The notes below the pieces were generated by a model. The model made no database searches and was not told the origin of the DNA. It saw nothing but the letters and a program-made list of their open reading frames with translations. A stretch of DNA of 44,101 nt. Origin: Massilia sp. BSC265. Its GTDB lineage: Bacteria > Pseudomonadota > Gammaproteobacteria > Burkholderiales > Burkholderiaceae_D. Numbering within the stretch: position 1 is the stretch's first letter; each line of letters starts with the position of its first letter. The stretch is taken from assembly GCF_000740675.1 (NCBI RefSeq), contig NZ_JPXI01000027.1, positions 1 to 44,101 of the forward strand, in the 5' to 3' direction. The position numbers were made by a program, and so were the translations under genes. Below, piece by piece: positions 22,835 through 31,862 of the stretch.

Positions 22835-23821
22835 TCAGCCCTTGCGCTTGATCTCGGCGGTAATCTCGTAGGCACGCAGGCGCGCCGCGTGGTCGAAGAC
22901 CTGCGAGGTGATCATCAGCTCGTCGGGTTTCGTGCGCGCGATGAAGCTGCGCAGCTGGCTTTCCACCGTGGCCGGGGAGCCGATCGCGCTGCAGGACAGC
23001 ACGCTCTCCAACATCATGCGCTCGGCTGTTCCCAGGCTCTCCAGGTAGCCCGGCACGGGCGGCTGCAGCTTGCTCGGGCGGCCGGTGCGCAGGTTGACGA
23101 AAGCCTGCTGCATCGAGGTCGCCAGCAACTGCGCCTCCTCATCGGTTTCCGCCGCGAATACGTTAAAGCCGAGCATGACATAGGGCTTGTCGAGCTGCCT
23201 CGAAGGCCGGAAGGTCGAGCGGTAGAGCTCGATCGCCTGCATCATCATCTGCGGCGCGAAGTGCGAGGCGAACGCGTACGGCAGGCCGAGCGCCGCCGCC
23301 AGCTGGGCGCCGAACAGGCTGGATCCGAGGATCCAGATGGGCACGTCCAGGCCGGCGCCCGGCACTGCGCGTACCTGACGGCGCGGCGAATCGGCGAAGT
23401 AGTCCATCAGCTCGACGACGTCCTGCGGGAACTCGTCGGCATCCGAGGCCAGGTTGCGGCGCAGGGCGCGCGCGGTGGTGTGGTCCGAACCGGGCGCGCG
23501 GCCCAGGCCGAGGTCGATGCGCCCCGGGTACAGCGATTCGAGCGTGCCGAACTGCTCGGCGATCACCAGCGGCGAGTGATTCGGCAGCATGATGCCGCCG
23601 GCGCCGACGCGGATCGTGCGGGTGCCGGCCGCCACATGGCCGATCAGCACGGCGGTAGCCGCGCTGGCAATGCCCGGCATGCCGTGGTGTTCGGCCAGCC
23701 AGAAACGCCCGTAGCCCCAGCGCTCGCCGTGCTGGGCAAGGTCTAAGGAACGGTGGAAAGAAGTTGCCGCATCGCTGCCTTCAACGATGGGCGAAAGGTC
23801 GAGGATCGAAAATGGAATCAT
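22835..23821 (-). CDS. LLM-class flavin-dependent oxidoreductase (luciferase-like, YhbW type)
   Basis: A 328-residue cytoplasmic TIM-barrel protein: '[20 protein letters not shown]', '[18 protein letters not shown]', '[20 protein letters not shown]', '[15 protein letters not shown]', '[20 protein letters not shown]' and '[18 protein letters not shown]'. These are the hallmark phrases of the single-component branch near E. coli YhbW. Members use reduced FMN to oxidise small organic molecules with oxygen; the substrate is unknown. It stands alone with REPIN C downstream and a divergent serine hydrolase upstream. Confidence 0.92.
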   Translation of the reverse strand: MIPFSILDLSPIVEGSDAATSFHRSLDLAQHGERWGYGRFWLAEHHGMPGIASAATAVLIGHVAAGTRTIRVGAGGIMLPNHSPLVIAEQFGTLESLYPGRIDLGLGRAPGSDHTTARALRRNLASDADEFPQDVVELMDYFADSPRRQVRAVPGAGLDVPIWILGSSLFGAQLAAALGLPYAFASHFAPQMMMQAIELYRSTFRPSRQLDKPYVMLGFNVFAAETDEEAQLLATSMQQAFVNLRTGRPSKLQPPVPGYLESLGTAERMMLESVLSCSAIGSPATVESQLRSFIARTKPDELMITSQVFDHAARLRAYEITAEIKRKG

Positions 23822-23950
23822 CCATTGATCATACGCCGATGTTAATTTTGGCGTGCGCGGCTGCTACAAACTTGCATGACGTAAAGATTGACCCATGGCC
23901 GGCCCATCCTTATGATCGGGCGGAAAGACCAATCCACCGTTGACACGTCC

Positions 23951-25234
23951 ATGTCCAGATTCCCGACTTCGCCATGCCGCCGCACGACCCTCCTCAGCGC
24001 CCTCTGCATCGCCCTGCTGGGCACGGGCTGCGCACAGCTGCCGGGGCAGGGAAGCAGCATGCGCGCTGAAGCACGGCTGGACGCCGCACGGCTGGCGGAG
24101 ATCGACCGCGCCATCCAGGGCAGCATCGCCGCGCGCAGGCTGCCTGGGGCCGTGTTCCACCTGGAGCGCGACGGCGCGGTCTACGAGAAAGCCTACGGCC
24201 GCACCACTTACGAGGAGGGGGCCACCCCCGTCACCCCCGATACCGTGTTCGATGCGGCCTCGCTGAGCAAGGTGCTGTCGACGGCGCCCTCGGTGCTGCT
24301 GCTGGCCGAGGAAGGGAAGCTCGACCTCGAAGCGCCGCTGGTGCGCTACTTCCCGGAGTGCGCCAACGGTGGCAAGGAAACGATCACGGTGCGCCAGCTG
24401 CTGACCCATTCTTCCGGGTTGCCGGCAGGCCTGCCCGCCAAGCCGGCGTGGGAGGGCAAGGACGCGGCGCACCTGCTGGCCTGCACCCAGGCGGTGACCC
24501 ATGCGCCGGGCAGCTTGTTCCGCTATTCGGACATCAACTATGTCCTGCTCGGCCAGCTGGTCGAGCGCGTGGCCGGCATGCCGCTGGACCGCTTCGCGCA
24601 GCAGCGCATCTTTGCGCCGCTCGCCATGCGCGACACCGGCTACCTTCCCTTGCAGCGCATGGCGGCTGCGCGCATCGCGCCGACCCGGCGCGGCGACGGC
24701 ACGGCAGATGCCGCCCTGCATGGCGACCTGGGGCCGGGCCAGCTGTTGCAGGGCGCCGTGCACGACCCGACCGTGCGGCGCATGGGGGGCGTGGGCGGTT
24801 CCGCCGGCGTGTTCTCCACTGCGCGCGACGTGGCGCGCTTCGGCCGCATGTTGCTCGGCGGTGGCGAGCTCGATGGCGTGCGCGTGTTGAGCCCTGAGAG
24901 CGTGCGCCTGCTGACCACCGTGCAGTCGCCAGCCGGCCTGGCCCTGCGCGGCATGGGCATGGACATCGACTCGCCCTATGCGCAGCGCCCGCGCGGCACC
25001 GTGTTTCCGGTCGGATCATATGGACATACCGGCTTTACCGGGTGCATCCTGTGGGTCGATCCGCAGTCGCGGACTTTCTATGTGCTCCTGTCGAACCGCG
25101 TCTATCCGGACGACAAGAGCAATGTGCTGGCACTGTACGCCGAGCTCGGCACGCTGTCGGCACGGGCAGCCGGTGTCACCGCGCAGGTCGGGGCGCAAGC
25201 GGCGGCCCCCCCGGCAGCCGCCGCAGTCAAGTAA
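23951..25234 (+). CDS. Class C beta-lactamase-like serine hydrolase, lipoprotein
   Basis: A 427-residue lipoprotein (signal to lipobox LLGTGC). The catalytic motifs are 'FDAASLSKVL' (SxxK), 'FRYSDINYVLLG' (the YxN position reads Y-S-D) and 'SYGHTGFTG' (HTG). 'QLLTHSSGLPAG' is the conserved loop of EstB/serine hydrolase proteins. The second motif with Asp for Asn is common in the esterase/peptidase branch. The C-terminal tail is Ala/Pro-rich. I chose the ATG at 23951 because the signal peptide starts there, although the ribosome site is poor; upstream ATG 23912 or TTG 23888 would bury the signal. A hairpin follows directly at 25235-25254. Confidence 0.9.
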   Translation: MSRFPTSPCRRTTLLSALCIALLGTGCAQLPGQGSSMRAEARLDAARLAEIDRAIQGSIAARRLPGAVFHLERDGAVYEKAYGRTTYEEGATPVTPDTVFDAASLSKVLSTAPSVLLLAEEGKLDLEAPLVRYFPECANGGKETITVRQLLTHSSGLPAGLPAKPAWEGKDAAHLLACTQAVTHAPGSLFRYSDINYVLLGQLVERVAGMPLDRFAQQRIFAPLAMRDTGYLPLQRMAAARIAPTRRGDGTADAALHGDLGPGQLLQGAVHDPTVRRMGGVGGSAGVFSTARDVARFGRMLLGGGELDGVRVLSPESVRLLTTVQSPAGLALRGMGMDIDSPYAQRPRGTVFPVGSYGHTGFTGCILWVDPQSRTFYVLLSNRVYPDDKSNVLALYAELGTLSARAAGVTAQVGAQAAAPPAAAAVK

Positions 25235-25254
25235 CGCCCGGTGTTTTCCGGGCG
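25235..25254 (+). terminator. Terminator-like hairpin
   Basis: CGCCCGG and CCGGGCG pair across TGTTTT immediately after the TAA at 25232-25234. There is no T-run after the stem, so efficiency is uncertain. Confidence 0.45.
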
Positions 25255-25306
25255 GCTACCGTGCGCCTCCCGCCAATCGGCCTCTCTAAACTCGGAATCC
25301 TGAATT

Positions 25307-25325
25307 CAATATCTTATTGATATTG
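25307..25325. promoter_or_regulatory. AT-rich palindrome upstream of the repeat protein gene
   Basis: CAATATC and GATATTG pair around TTATT, 42 bases before the ATG at 25367. It stands out in GC-rich DNA. It could be an operator or part of the promoter; no clear -35/-10 pair is seen. Confidence 0.3.
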
Positions 25326-25366
25326 TTGAGCATTTCAGCCCCGAAGACAAATTGAGGAGATCGACC

Positions 25367-26395
25367 ATGAAACTGAATAAGCTACTGAAAGGCCTGCTGG
25401 GCGCTTCCGTTGCTGCCGCCATGTTCGGCGCCACCACCGTGCACGCACAGTCGTCGGGCAGCGCCCAGGGCTCCACCGGATCGGGCACCAGCGCCAGCAG
25501 CCAGAGTGGCAGCATGAGCGACCAGAGCAGCGGCAGCTCGGCGGCAGGCGCGACCAGCGACAGCGCGAGCCACAAGCGTTCCAAGAAGGGCCACGAGGGC
25601 ACGAGCACCAGCGGTTCCTCGGGCAGCAGCGGCGCGATGGGCACCAGCAGCTCGAGCAGCATGAACGAGGGCCAGAGCGGCGCGTCGGGCAGCATGAGCG
25701 GCGCGGGCCAGAGCGGCGCGTCGGGCACCAGCGGTTGGAGCGGTTCGAGCTCGGGCGTCGAAGCGGGCCGCACCAGTACCGGCCGTTCGAGCGAGCCGGA
25801 AACCCGTGGCTCGACCAGCGGTTTGTCGGGTTCGAGCGGCTCGATGGGCACCGGCGGTTCGTCGGATTCGAGCGGTTCGATGGGCACCAGCGGTTCGTCG
25901 GGTTCGAGCGGCTCGATGGGCACAAGCGGCTCGTCGGGTTCGAGCGGCTCGATCGGCACCGGCGGCTCGGCGGGTTCGAGCGGCTCGATGGGCACCGGCG
26001 GTTCGTCGGGTTCGAGCGGCTCGATGGGCACCGGCGGTTCGTCGGGTTCGAGCGGCTCGATGGGCACCGGCGGTTCGTCGGGTTCGAGCGGCTCGATGGG
26101 CACCGGCGGTTCGTCGGGTTCGAGCGGTTCGATGGGCACCGGCGGTTCGTCGGGTTCGAGCGGTTCGATGGGCACCAGCGGTTCGTCGGGTTCGAGCGGT
26201 TCGATGGGCACCGGCGGTTCGTCGGGTTCGGGCAGCTCGATGGGCACCAGCGGCACCACCAGCGGTTCAATGGGCAGCGGCACCACCGGTTCGGGCAGCA
26301 CCGGCGGCACCACCGGTGGTACCACCGGCGGTACCACCGGTTCCAGCACCACCAGCGGCGGCACCGGCGGCGGCACCACCGGCCGCGGCTACTGA
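25367..26395 (+). CDS. Secreted Ser/Gly-rich repeat protein
   Basis: A 342-residue protein with a signal peptide (MKLNKLLKGLLGASVAAAMF, then GATTVHA-Q). The mature part is almost only Gly, Ser, Thr, Ala and Met. From about residue 160 to 295 it carries about eleven copies of a 12-residue unit, TGGSSGSSGSMG (or TSG...), and ends with Thr/Gly-rich 'GSTGGTTGGTTGGTTG' and GRGY. It has no cysteine and hardly any hydrophobic residue, so it is likely disordered and extracellular or cell-wall associated. The ATG at 25367 follows GAGGAGA. Because the unit is 36 bp, all reading frames stay open across the array, which makes antisense ORFs here unreliable. Confidence 0.85.
   Translation: MKLNKLLKGLLGASVAAAMFGATTVHAQSSGSAQGSTGSGTSASSQSGSMSDQSSGSSAAGATSDSASHKRSKKGHEGTSTSGSSGSSGAMGTSSSSSMNEGQSGASGSMSGAGQSGASGTSGWSGSSSGVEAGRTSTGRSSEPETRGSTSGLSGSSGSMGTGGSSDSSGSMGTSGSSGSSGSMGTSGSSGSSGSIGTGGSAGSSGSMGTGGSSGSSGSMGTGGSSGSSGSMGTGGSSGSSGSMGTGGSSGSSGSMGTGGSSGSSGSMGTSGSSGSSGSMGTGGSSGSGSSMGTSGTTSGSMGSGTTGSGSTGGTTGGTTGGTTGSSTTSGGTGGGTTGRGY
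25846..26245 (+). repeat. 36-bp tandem repeat array, about 11 units
   Basis: In-frame units of GGCACCGGCGGTTCGTCGGG type with small variants (AGC for GGC; TTC/CTC wobble changes). Five identical protein units sit in the middle (starts near 25991, 26027, 26063, 26099 and 26135), more diverged units at both ends, suggesting recent expansion from the centre. Confidence 0.9.
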
Positions 26396-26447
26396 TCCGC
26401 GCGGTTCCACGGAACTGCCTCCATGCGGCCCGTGCGGCCGCACGCGG

Positions 26448-26467
26448 CACCAGCCTCCGGGCTGGTG
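26448..26467. terminator. Hairpin between convergent genes
   Basis: CACCAGCC (26448-26455) and GGCTGGTG (26460-26467) pair around TCCG, between the stops of the repeat protein (26395) and the MCP (26490). No T-run, so only a possible bidirectional terminator. Confidence 0.4.
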
Positions 26468-26489
26468 TCGTCGTTTACGCCTCCGGCCG

Positions 26490-28118
26490 TCAGGCGGCCA
26501 GTGCCGGCTTTGCTCCTGCGATGCGGCGCGCCGCCGATGCCTTGGTCGCCGGCGCCGCTGCGGCTTCGCGCTCGTCGAGGCGGAAGGTGGCCACCAGTTG
26601 CGACAAGGCTTGCGCCTGTTCGCGCAGCGCGTCCGATGCTGCTGCCGCTTCCTCGACCAGCGCCGCATTCTCCTGCGTCACCTGGTCCATCTGCGTCACG
26701 GCCTGGTTGACCTGCTCGATGCCGAGCGACTGCTCGCCGCTGGCTGACGCGATCTCGGCCATGATCGTCGAGACGCCGGCGATGCCCGCCACGATCTCTT
26801 CCATGGTGGCGCCGGCCTGGGCCACCAGGCGGCTGCCTTCCTCGACCTTGCCGGCCGAATTGGCAATCAGGATCTTGATCTCCTTGGCCGCAGTGGCCGA
26901 GCGCTGCGCCAATGCGCGCACTTCCGCGGCCACCACCGCGAAGCCGCGGCCCTGCTCGCCGGCGCGTGCGGCTTCCACCGCCGCGTTCAGCGCCAGGATA
27001 TTGGTCTGGAAGGCGATGCCGTCGATCACGCCGACGATGTCGCCGATCTGTTGCGAGGCGCTGCTGATGTCGGCCATGGTGCGCACCACCTCGCCCACGG
27101 TCTCGCCGCCGCGCGCCGCGCTGCTCGATGCCGCGCGCGCCAGCATGTTGGCCTGCTGCGCATTGTCCGCATTCTGGCGCACGGTCGAGGTCAGTTCCTC
27201 CATCGACGCTGCTGTTTCTTCCAGCGAGCTGGCCTGCTGCTCGGTGCGTGAGGACAGTTCCAGGTTGCCGCCCGAGATCTGGTGCGCGGCGCTGGCGATG
27301 GTGTCGGTGCCGCGCCGGACTTCGCCGACGATGCGGCGCAGGCTATCGCGCATGTCCTTCAGCGCTGCCATCAGCTGGCCGGTTTCGTTGCGTGCATCGG
27401 CCTCGATGTGGCCGGACAGGTCGCCACGCGCCACGAGCTGGGCAACGCCCAGCGCCCGCTGCAGCGGCGCGGTGACCGCGCGCATGATCAGCCAGGCAAA
27501 GGCGATGCCGGTGGCGAGGGCCGCCACGCTCAGGCCGAGCTGCAGCGTACGGCTGGCTGCGACATAAGCGTCGATCGCCTCGGCCTGGGTGGCGACGGCG
27601 CGTTTCTGGTAGTTGACCATGGCCTCCAGGCTGCCCACGTAGTCGTTCACCTTCGGCATCATGTCGGTCTCGAAAAAGCGCGCGGCCGATTCCAGCTGGC
27701 CGTCCTTCTTTTGTTTGAAGGCTTCGGCGCGCGCCTTGCGGTAGGCTTCCCGGCTGGCGACGATGCGCTCGAACAGGCGCTTGCCTTCCGGGTCATTGGC
27801 CATCGCTTCCTGCACTTCTTTCTGCAGCCCGTTGGCGCGTTCCGATGCCTTGTTGACGGCGTCGAGGAAGAATTGCTCGGTGGCCGGGTCGGTAGCCTTG
27901 GCGACAGCGATGGTGCGCGCTGCGTTGACCTCGATGACGGACTTCCATTCCTGCAGCAGGTTCGACTTGCGGATGCCGTCGCGGGTCAACGCGTGCGTCA
28001 TCTCGTTCGCAGTATGCATCGTGTAGAGCGTCACGGCGGTCAGGGCCAGCATCAAGACCAGCACGGCGCCAAAACCAAGAGCCAGCAGACTGCGGATCTT
28101 CATCTTCTCGAGCTTCAT
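26490..28118 (-). CDS. Methyl-accepting chemotaxis protein (4HB sensor)
   Basis: A 542-residue receptor. First transmembrane helix about 10-32, a four-helix-bundle periplasmic domain (about 33-190, with '[20 protein letters not shown]'), second helix about 191-212, a HAMP domain (about 213-265, '[20 protein letters not shown]') and a long cytoplasmic signalling coil. The conserved hairpin tip '[20 protein letters not shown]' and flanking '[20 protein letters not shown]' mark it as a standard CheA/CheW-coupled receptor. '[17 protein letters not shown]' is a likely methylation segment. It ends in an Ala-rich tail without the CheR-binding pentapeptide. A possible sigma-28 promoter lies at 28165-28191. 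Confidence 0.95.
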   Translation of the reverse strand: MKLEKMKIRSLLALGFGAVLVLMLALTAVTLYTMHTANEMTHALTRDGIRKSNLLQEWKSVIEVNAARTIAVAKATDPATEQFFLDAVNKASERANGLQKEVQEAMANDPEGKRLFERIVASREAYRKARAEAFKQKKDGQLESAARFFETDMMPKVNDYVGSLEAMVNYQKRAVATQAEAIDAYVAASRTLQLGLSVAALATGIAFAWLIMRAVTAPLQRALGVAQLVARGDLSGHIEADARNETGQLMAALKDMRDSLRRIVGEVRRGTDTIASAAHQISGGNLELSSRTEQQASSLEETAASMEELTSTVRQNADNAQQANMLARAASSSAARGGETVGEVVRTMADISSASQQIGDIVGVIDGIAFQTNILALNAAVEAARAGEQGRGFAVVAAEVRALAQRSATAAKEIKILIANSAGKVEEGSRLVAQAGATMEEIVAGIAGVSTIMAEIASASGEQSLGIEQVNQAVTQMDQVTQENAALVEEAAAASDALREQAQALSQLVATFRLDEREAAAAPATKASAARRIAGAKPALAA

Positions 28119-28164
28119 GGGATTTCTCGTCGCTATTCAACAAAACACGCACAGGCGTACACAC

Positions 28165-28191
28165 ACGTCGGCTCTGGATGGCCGATTCGTA
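28165..28191 (-). promoter_or_regulatory. Possible sigma-28 (FliA) promoter of the MCP gene
   Basis: On the minus strand TACG (28191-28188), then 15 bases, then GCCGACGT (28172-28165). This resembles TAAA-N15-GCCGATAA, with the GCCGA core exact. It lies 47 bases upstream of the MCP ATG, a natural place for a motility-regulon promoter. Confidence 0.4.
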
Positions 28192-28321
28192 TTGACGAGT
28201 ATGTTGTTTCTGTGCGGAATGTCCACGCATTTCCACCTTTTTGTCACAAAAACATCAAAGATGCGTGAAATATACAACATTTCGTTAGCGGGACATCAAG
28301 CTTGATTAGCGAGGCGTTAAC

Positions 28322-28353
28322 GACTCCCGGTTACTTTTTCCAAGCCGGGAGTC
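28322..28353 (-). terminator. Terminator-like hairpin after the FAD-Rieske gene
   Basis: GACTCCCGG (28322-28330) pairs perfectly with CCGGGAGTC (28345-28353). It lies 24 bases past the stop of the minus-strand gene at 28377. The loop contains the A/T run and no T-run follows the stem, so it may be a stabilising 3' stem. Confidence 0.55.
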
Positions 28354-28376
28354 AGCCGGGCGCGCGGTGCTTGTTG

Positions 28377-29978
28377 TCAGCGCACGCTGCGGCCGCGTGA
28401 GCCGGTGCGGGGCGAGCGCGGCGGCGGAGTTTGGTCGGCCAGTTCGACCTTTTCCAGGGGCTCGGGCGCCGGACCGTGCAGCACCTTGCCCTCGATGTCG
28501 AAGCGCGAGGCGTGGCAGGGACAGTCCCACGAGCGCTCGGCCGAGTTCCAGTGCACGGCGCAACCGAGGTGGGTGCACTTGGCCGACACCGCATGCAGAC
28601 CGCCCTGGGCGTCGCGGTAGACTGCGATCTTGCGCAGCCCGTCGCGCACCACCGCGCCTTCGCCGGCAGGAATTTCCTGGACCGAGTCGACGTCGCCGCC
28701 GGTCAGCCATTCGCCATAGCGCGCCATGACGTTGGCCTGCTCGTGCGCGAAATCGGCGAGGCCGTGCACGGGTTTGCGCGAAGGGTCGTAGAGCGCGGTC
28801 CAGGGGTTGTCGCGGCCGCCGATCAGGTCGGTGACGAGCATGGCGCCGATGGTGCAATGGGTCATGCCGTTGCCGGAGTCGCCTGTGATCAGGTAGACGT
28901 TGTCGTCGTCCATCGGGTTGCGGCCGAGGTAGGCCAGGCCGTCGGACGGCTCCATCACCTCGCCCGACCAGCGGTAGGCGACTGCCTGCGCCATCGGGAA
29001 GCGCTCGCGGGTCCAGCGCTCGATCTCGTCGTAGCGGTGCTCGGGATGGTCGTCCTGGCCGGTCTTGTGGTCGGCGCCGCCGACCACCAGGATATCGTGG
29101 TCCAAGGTAGGGTCCGGGGTCTCGAGCCGGATGTAGTAATAGGGGTCGCCGGTGTCCCACAGCAGGATGCGCGGCACCGTCCCGCGCGGCACCTGCATGC
29201 CGACCACGTAGGTGCGGTAGCCGGCCTGCTTGGTGTGCATCACGACGCGGTCGTTGAAGGGGGTGTGCGTGGCGAGCACCACGTGGCGGGCGCGAATCTC
29301 GCCGCGGTCGGTGGAGACGGTCTGCTGCTCCTGGTTGCCGCGCACGCGGTGCGCGTGGGTAGCGCAGAAGATCCGGCCACCGAGGCGCTCGATGGCACGC
29401 GCCAGGCCGGCCAGGTATTTGAGCGGATGGAACTGGGCCTGGTTCGCATAGCGCACGGCGGGGCCGCTGTCGAAGGACAGGCCGGGTACGCCGGGCAGGA
29501 ATTCCACCGCCACGCCGGCGCGCCTGGCGCTCTGGTATTCCTTCTCCAGATCCTGGAAGCCGTTGCCGGGCAAGGCGAACAGGTAGCCGTCGAGGCGCTC
29601 GAATTCGCAGTCGATGTTCTCCTTGACGTTGATCTCATTCGAGATCGATTCGACCAGGTCGATGGCGCGCGCGTAGCTGTCCGCCACCAGGCGCGCGCTG
29701 TCGGCGCCGAACTTGTCTTCGATGAAGGTGTACCACTCGTCCGGCGGGAACAGGTGTGCGGTGGTGCGCCCGGTCTCGCCGGCGCCGATGCCGAGGGCGT
29801 CGATCACCGCGACGCTGTGGCCCTCCTTGGCAAGCAGGTAGGCGGTGGTAAGGCCGGCGATGCCGGCGCCGATCACGCAGACCTCGGTATCGAGGTCGCC
29901 GGACAGGGGAGGGTAGGCGGGGACTTCGGCGGTGTCGAGCCAGACCGATACCGAAGTGCCGTTGGTGGAAGCAGTCAT
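28377..29978 (-). CDS. FAD-dependent oxidoreductase with C-terminal Rieske domain
   Basis: A 533-residue fusion. The N-terminal DAO-type flavoprotein starts with the dinucleotide-binding motif 'VCVIGAGIAGLTTAYLLAKE' and has 'IGAGETGRTTAHLF', 'QFHPLKYLAGLARAIE' and the C-terminal FAD contact 'VYLITGDSGNGMTHCTIGAM'. The last ~90 residues are a Rieske [2Fe-2S] domain with 'CTHLGCAVHW' and 'CPCHASRF', so both Cys-His pairs are present. Known relatives include putative glycine/D-amino-acid oxidase-like proteins with a Rieske tail; the electron route may be flavin to iron-sulfur. There is no signal peptide, so it acts in the cytoplasm. It is divergent from the HD-GYP gene. The substrate is unknown. 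Confidence 0.93.
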   Translation of the reverse strand: MTASTNGTSVSVWLDTAEVPAYPPLSGDLDTEVCVIGAGIAGLTTAYLLAKEGHSVAVIDALGIGAGETGRTTAHLFPPDEWYTFIEDKFGADSARLVADSYARAIDLVESISNEINVKENIDCEFERLDGYLFALPGNGFQDLEKEYQSARRAGVAVEFLPGVPGLSFDSGPAVRYANQAQFHPLKYLAGLARAIERLGGRIFCATHAHRVRGNQEQQTVSTDRGEIRARHVVLATHTPFNDRVVMHTKQAGYRTYVVGMQVPRGTVPRILLWDTGDPYYYIRLETPDPTLDHDILVVGGADHKTGQDDHPEHRYDEIERWTRERFPMAQAVAYRWSGEVMEPSDGLAYLGRNPMDDDNVYLITGDSGNGMTHCTIGAMLVTDLIGGRDNPWTALYDPSRKPVHGLADFAHEQANVMARYGEWLTGGDVDSVQEIPAGEGAVVRDGLRKIAVYRDAQGGLHAVSAKCTHLGCAVHWNSAERSWDCPCHASRFDIEGKVLHGPAPEPLEKVELADQTPPPRSPRTGSRGRSVR

Positions 29979-30140
29979 GTCGCATCCTTTCTGAGCAGGG
30001 GCGCCGCAGGAAGGGATAACGGCGGCGCGCGTCCATCAATCTGGGGACAGTCTACTGTGCCGTGCAAAAGGCCGGAGCACGATGCCGCCGCAGGTCTGTG
30101 GCATTGTCGCCGCGTCTTCAGCAAAACCGTCAATTTCCCA

Positions 30141-30168
30141 TTGCAAAGGCGTCTACGTGGCGTAGAAT
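30141..30168 (+). promoter_or_regulatory. Sigma-70-type promoter of the tandem HD-GYP gene
   Basis: TTGCAA (30141-30146), 16-bp spacer, TAGAAT (30163-30168), 43 bases before the ATG at 30212. Good match in GC-rich surroundings. Confidence 0.55.
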
Positions 30169-30211
30169 CAACTTCAATTGCCTAAAAGAATTGCGCATCC
30201 GGAGCCCGAAC

Positions 30212-31585
30212 ATGGATTTGACCATCCCGCCGCAGGTACGCGCCCCGAGCGCCATGAAATTGTCCGAACTCATCGGTGCGCTGAGCTATGCGCTCGACAT
30301 CACCGAGGGCCAGCCGGCCGGCCATTGCGTGCGCGCGTGCTGGATCGGGATGCACATCGGCCGCGCGGCCGGCCTGCCCGATGAACAGCTGTGGGAGCTG
30401 TATTACACCCTGCTGCTGAAGGACCTCGGCTGCAGCAGCAATGCGGCGCGCATTTGCGAGCTCTACCTGACCGATGACCTGGGCTTCAAGCGCGACTTCA
30501 AGCTTGTGGGCGACAGCCTGCCCCAGGTGCTGTCCTTCGTGTTGAGCCACACCGGACTGAAGGCGGGCCTGGCCGAGCGCTTCCGCAGCGTGATGACGAT
30601 CCTGCGCGACGGTCCCGCGATCGCCCGGGAACTGATCGCCACCCGCTGCCAGCGCGGCGCCGAGATCGCGCGCCTGCTGCGCTTCCCAACCGCCGTCTCC
30701 TGCGGCATTTACTCACTTGACGAGCATTTCGACGGCAAGGGCAAGCCGGACCGGCTGGCGGGCGAGGCGATTCCCGTGTACGCGCGCATCGCGCTGCTGG
30801 CCCAGGTGGTCGACGTGTTCCACACGGCCGCGGGTCGCGACAGCGCGCTGGTCGAGGTGCGCAGGCGCGCCGGCAGCTGGTTCGACCCGCGCCTGGTGCG
30901 TGTCTTCGAAGAGATTGCGGCCGATCCCGGGTTCTGGCGCGTGCTGGCATCAAAGGATGTCGACCGGGCCGTGTTCGCGCTCGAGCCGGCCGGGCGGGAA
31001 GTGGTGCTCGACGACGACTACCTGGACGACATTGCGACAGCTTTCGGCCAGGTCGTGGACGCCAAGAGCCCCTATACGAGCGGCCATAGTGCCCGGGTGG
31101 CGCTGTACACCGACATGATCGGCGAGGCGCTGGGATTGAGCGCGCAGCGCCGGCGCTGGCTCAGGCGCGGCGCGCTGCTGCACGATGTCGGCAAGCTGGG
31201 CGTCAGCAACAGCGTGCTGGACAAGGCCGGCGCGCTCGACCGCGACGAATGGGCGGCGGTGCGCCAGCATGCCGCATTTACCGAGACCATCCTGGGCCGC
31301 ATCAACGCCTTCGCCGAACTGGCGGCGATCGCCGGCGCCCACCACGAGCGCCTGGACGGTACCGGCTATCCGCGCGGCCTGAAGGAAGAGGCGATCTCCC
31401 TCGAGACCCGCATCATCACCACCGCCGACATCTTCGATGCCATTACGGCGGAGCGGCCCTACCGCGGTGCGATCCCGCTGGAGCAGGCGCTCGGCATGAT
31501 GGAGAAGACGGTCGGCAGCGCGCTCGATCCGGCCTGCTTTGCCGCCCTGAAGAGCGCCATCGCGCGCACGCCTTTCCCTCTATAG
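30212..31585 (+). CDS. Tandem HD-GYP protein, first domain degenerate
   Basis: A 457-residue cytoplasmic protein. The C-terminal half (from about 280) is a complete HD-GYP phosphodiesterase: 'YTSGHSARVALY', 'GALLHDVGKLG', 'VRQHAAFTETIL', 'AGAHHERLDGTGYPRGLKEE' and 'RIITTADIFDAIT'. The N-terminal half keeps the same skeleton but has lost key residues: 'LLLKDLGCSSNA' replaces HDVGK, and 'DEHFDGKGKPDRLAGEAIPV' replaces HHExxDGxGYP. It is probably a structural or ligand-sensing copy. The product should hydrolyse c-di-GMP through domain 2. The ATG at 30212 follows CCGGAG. An AT-rich inverted repeat covers its stop codon. Confidence 0.93.
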   Translation: MDLTIPPQVRAPSAMKLSELIGALSYALDITEGQPAGHCVRACWIGMHIGRAAGLPDEQLWELYYTLLLKDLGCSSNAARICELYLTDDLGFKRDFKLVGDSLPQVLSFVLSHTGLKAGLAERFRSVMTILRDGPAIARELIATRCQRGAEIARLLRFPTAVSCGIYSLDEHFDGKGKPDRLAGEAIPVYARIALLAQVVDVFHTAAGRDSALVEVRRRAGSWFDPRLVRVFEEIAADPGFWRVLASKDVDRAVFALEPAGREVVLDDDYLDDIATAFGQVVDAKSPYTSGHSARVALYTDMIGEALGLSAQRRRWLRRGALLHDVGKLGVSNSVLDKAGALDRDEWAAVRQHAAFTETILGRINAFAELAAIAGAHHERLDGTGYPRGLKEEAISLETRIITTADIFDAITAERPYRGAIPLEQALGMMEKTVGSALDPACFAALKSAIARTPFPL

Positions 31586-31624
31586 AACTATTAGCATTGC
31601 TTATAGAAGAATATGGTTCTATAG
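31580..31624. repeat. AT-rich inverted repeat across the HD-GYP stop codon
   Basis: CTATAGAACTAT (31580-31591) pairs with ATGGTTCTATAG (31613-31624) with one wobble. The TAG stop at 31583-31585 is inside the left arm. A hairpin here could act as a 3' end structure. AT-rich sequence is exceptional for this window. Confidence 0.5.
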
Positions 31625-31658
31625 GCTGTTCTTCTAAATCCCTCCTGTTTGGTGGCCA

Positions 31659-31678
31659 GGGCGTGCGCTAGCACGCCC
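31659..31678. terminator. Strong palindrome between HD-GYP and TonB receptor genes
   Basis: GGGCGTGC-GCTA-GCACGCCC is a perfect 8-bp stem with a 4-nt loop. It lies 74 bases after the HD-GYP stop and 185 before the receptor ATG. No T-run follows. It may be a terminator stem or an operator for the glycan locus; the rest of the 277-base gap shows TTGACA at 31717 without a good -10. Confidence 0.4.
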
Positions 31679-31862
31679 ATATGTCCGCTTCATGAATCTG
31701 TTTGGCATAGCAAGATTTGACAAACATCGCCTGACACTTCCCTCCACAATGCCTTCCACACGAGAGACGCCCGAACGTCCACGGCAGCAGACCGGAAGGC
31801 CGATGTGAACAAGAGACGCGGTTCCGGCGGTCGCGGAATCACCATTCAGTTTTGGAGAGAAC

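Noticed and set aside
25846..26245. 36-bp repeats considered as a CRISPR array
   Set aside because: The units are contiguous without spacers and are translated in frame in a secreted protein.
25306..26379. Long antisense frame encoding a Pro/Glu/Val repeat protein (PLEPDEPPVPIE units), and other open frames over the array
   Set aside because: The 36-bp unit is a multiple of three and has no stop in any frame, so every frame is open. Only the plus frame has a ribosome site, a signal peptide and a proper start.
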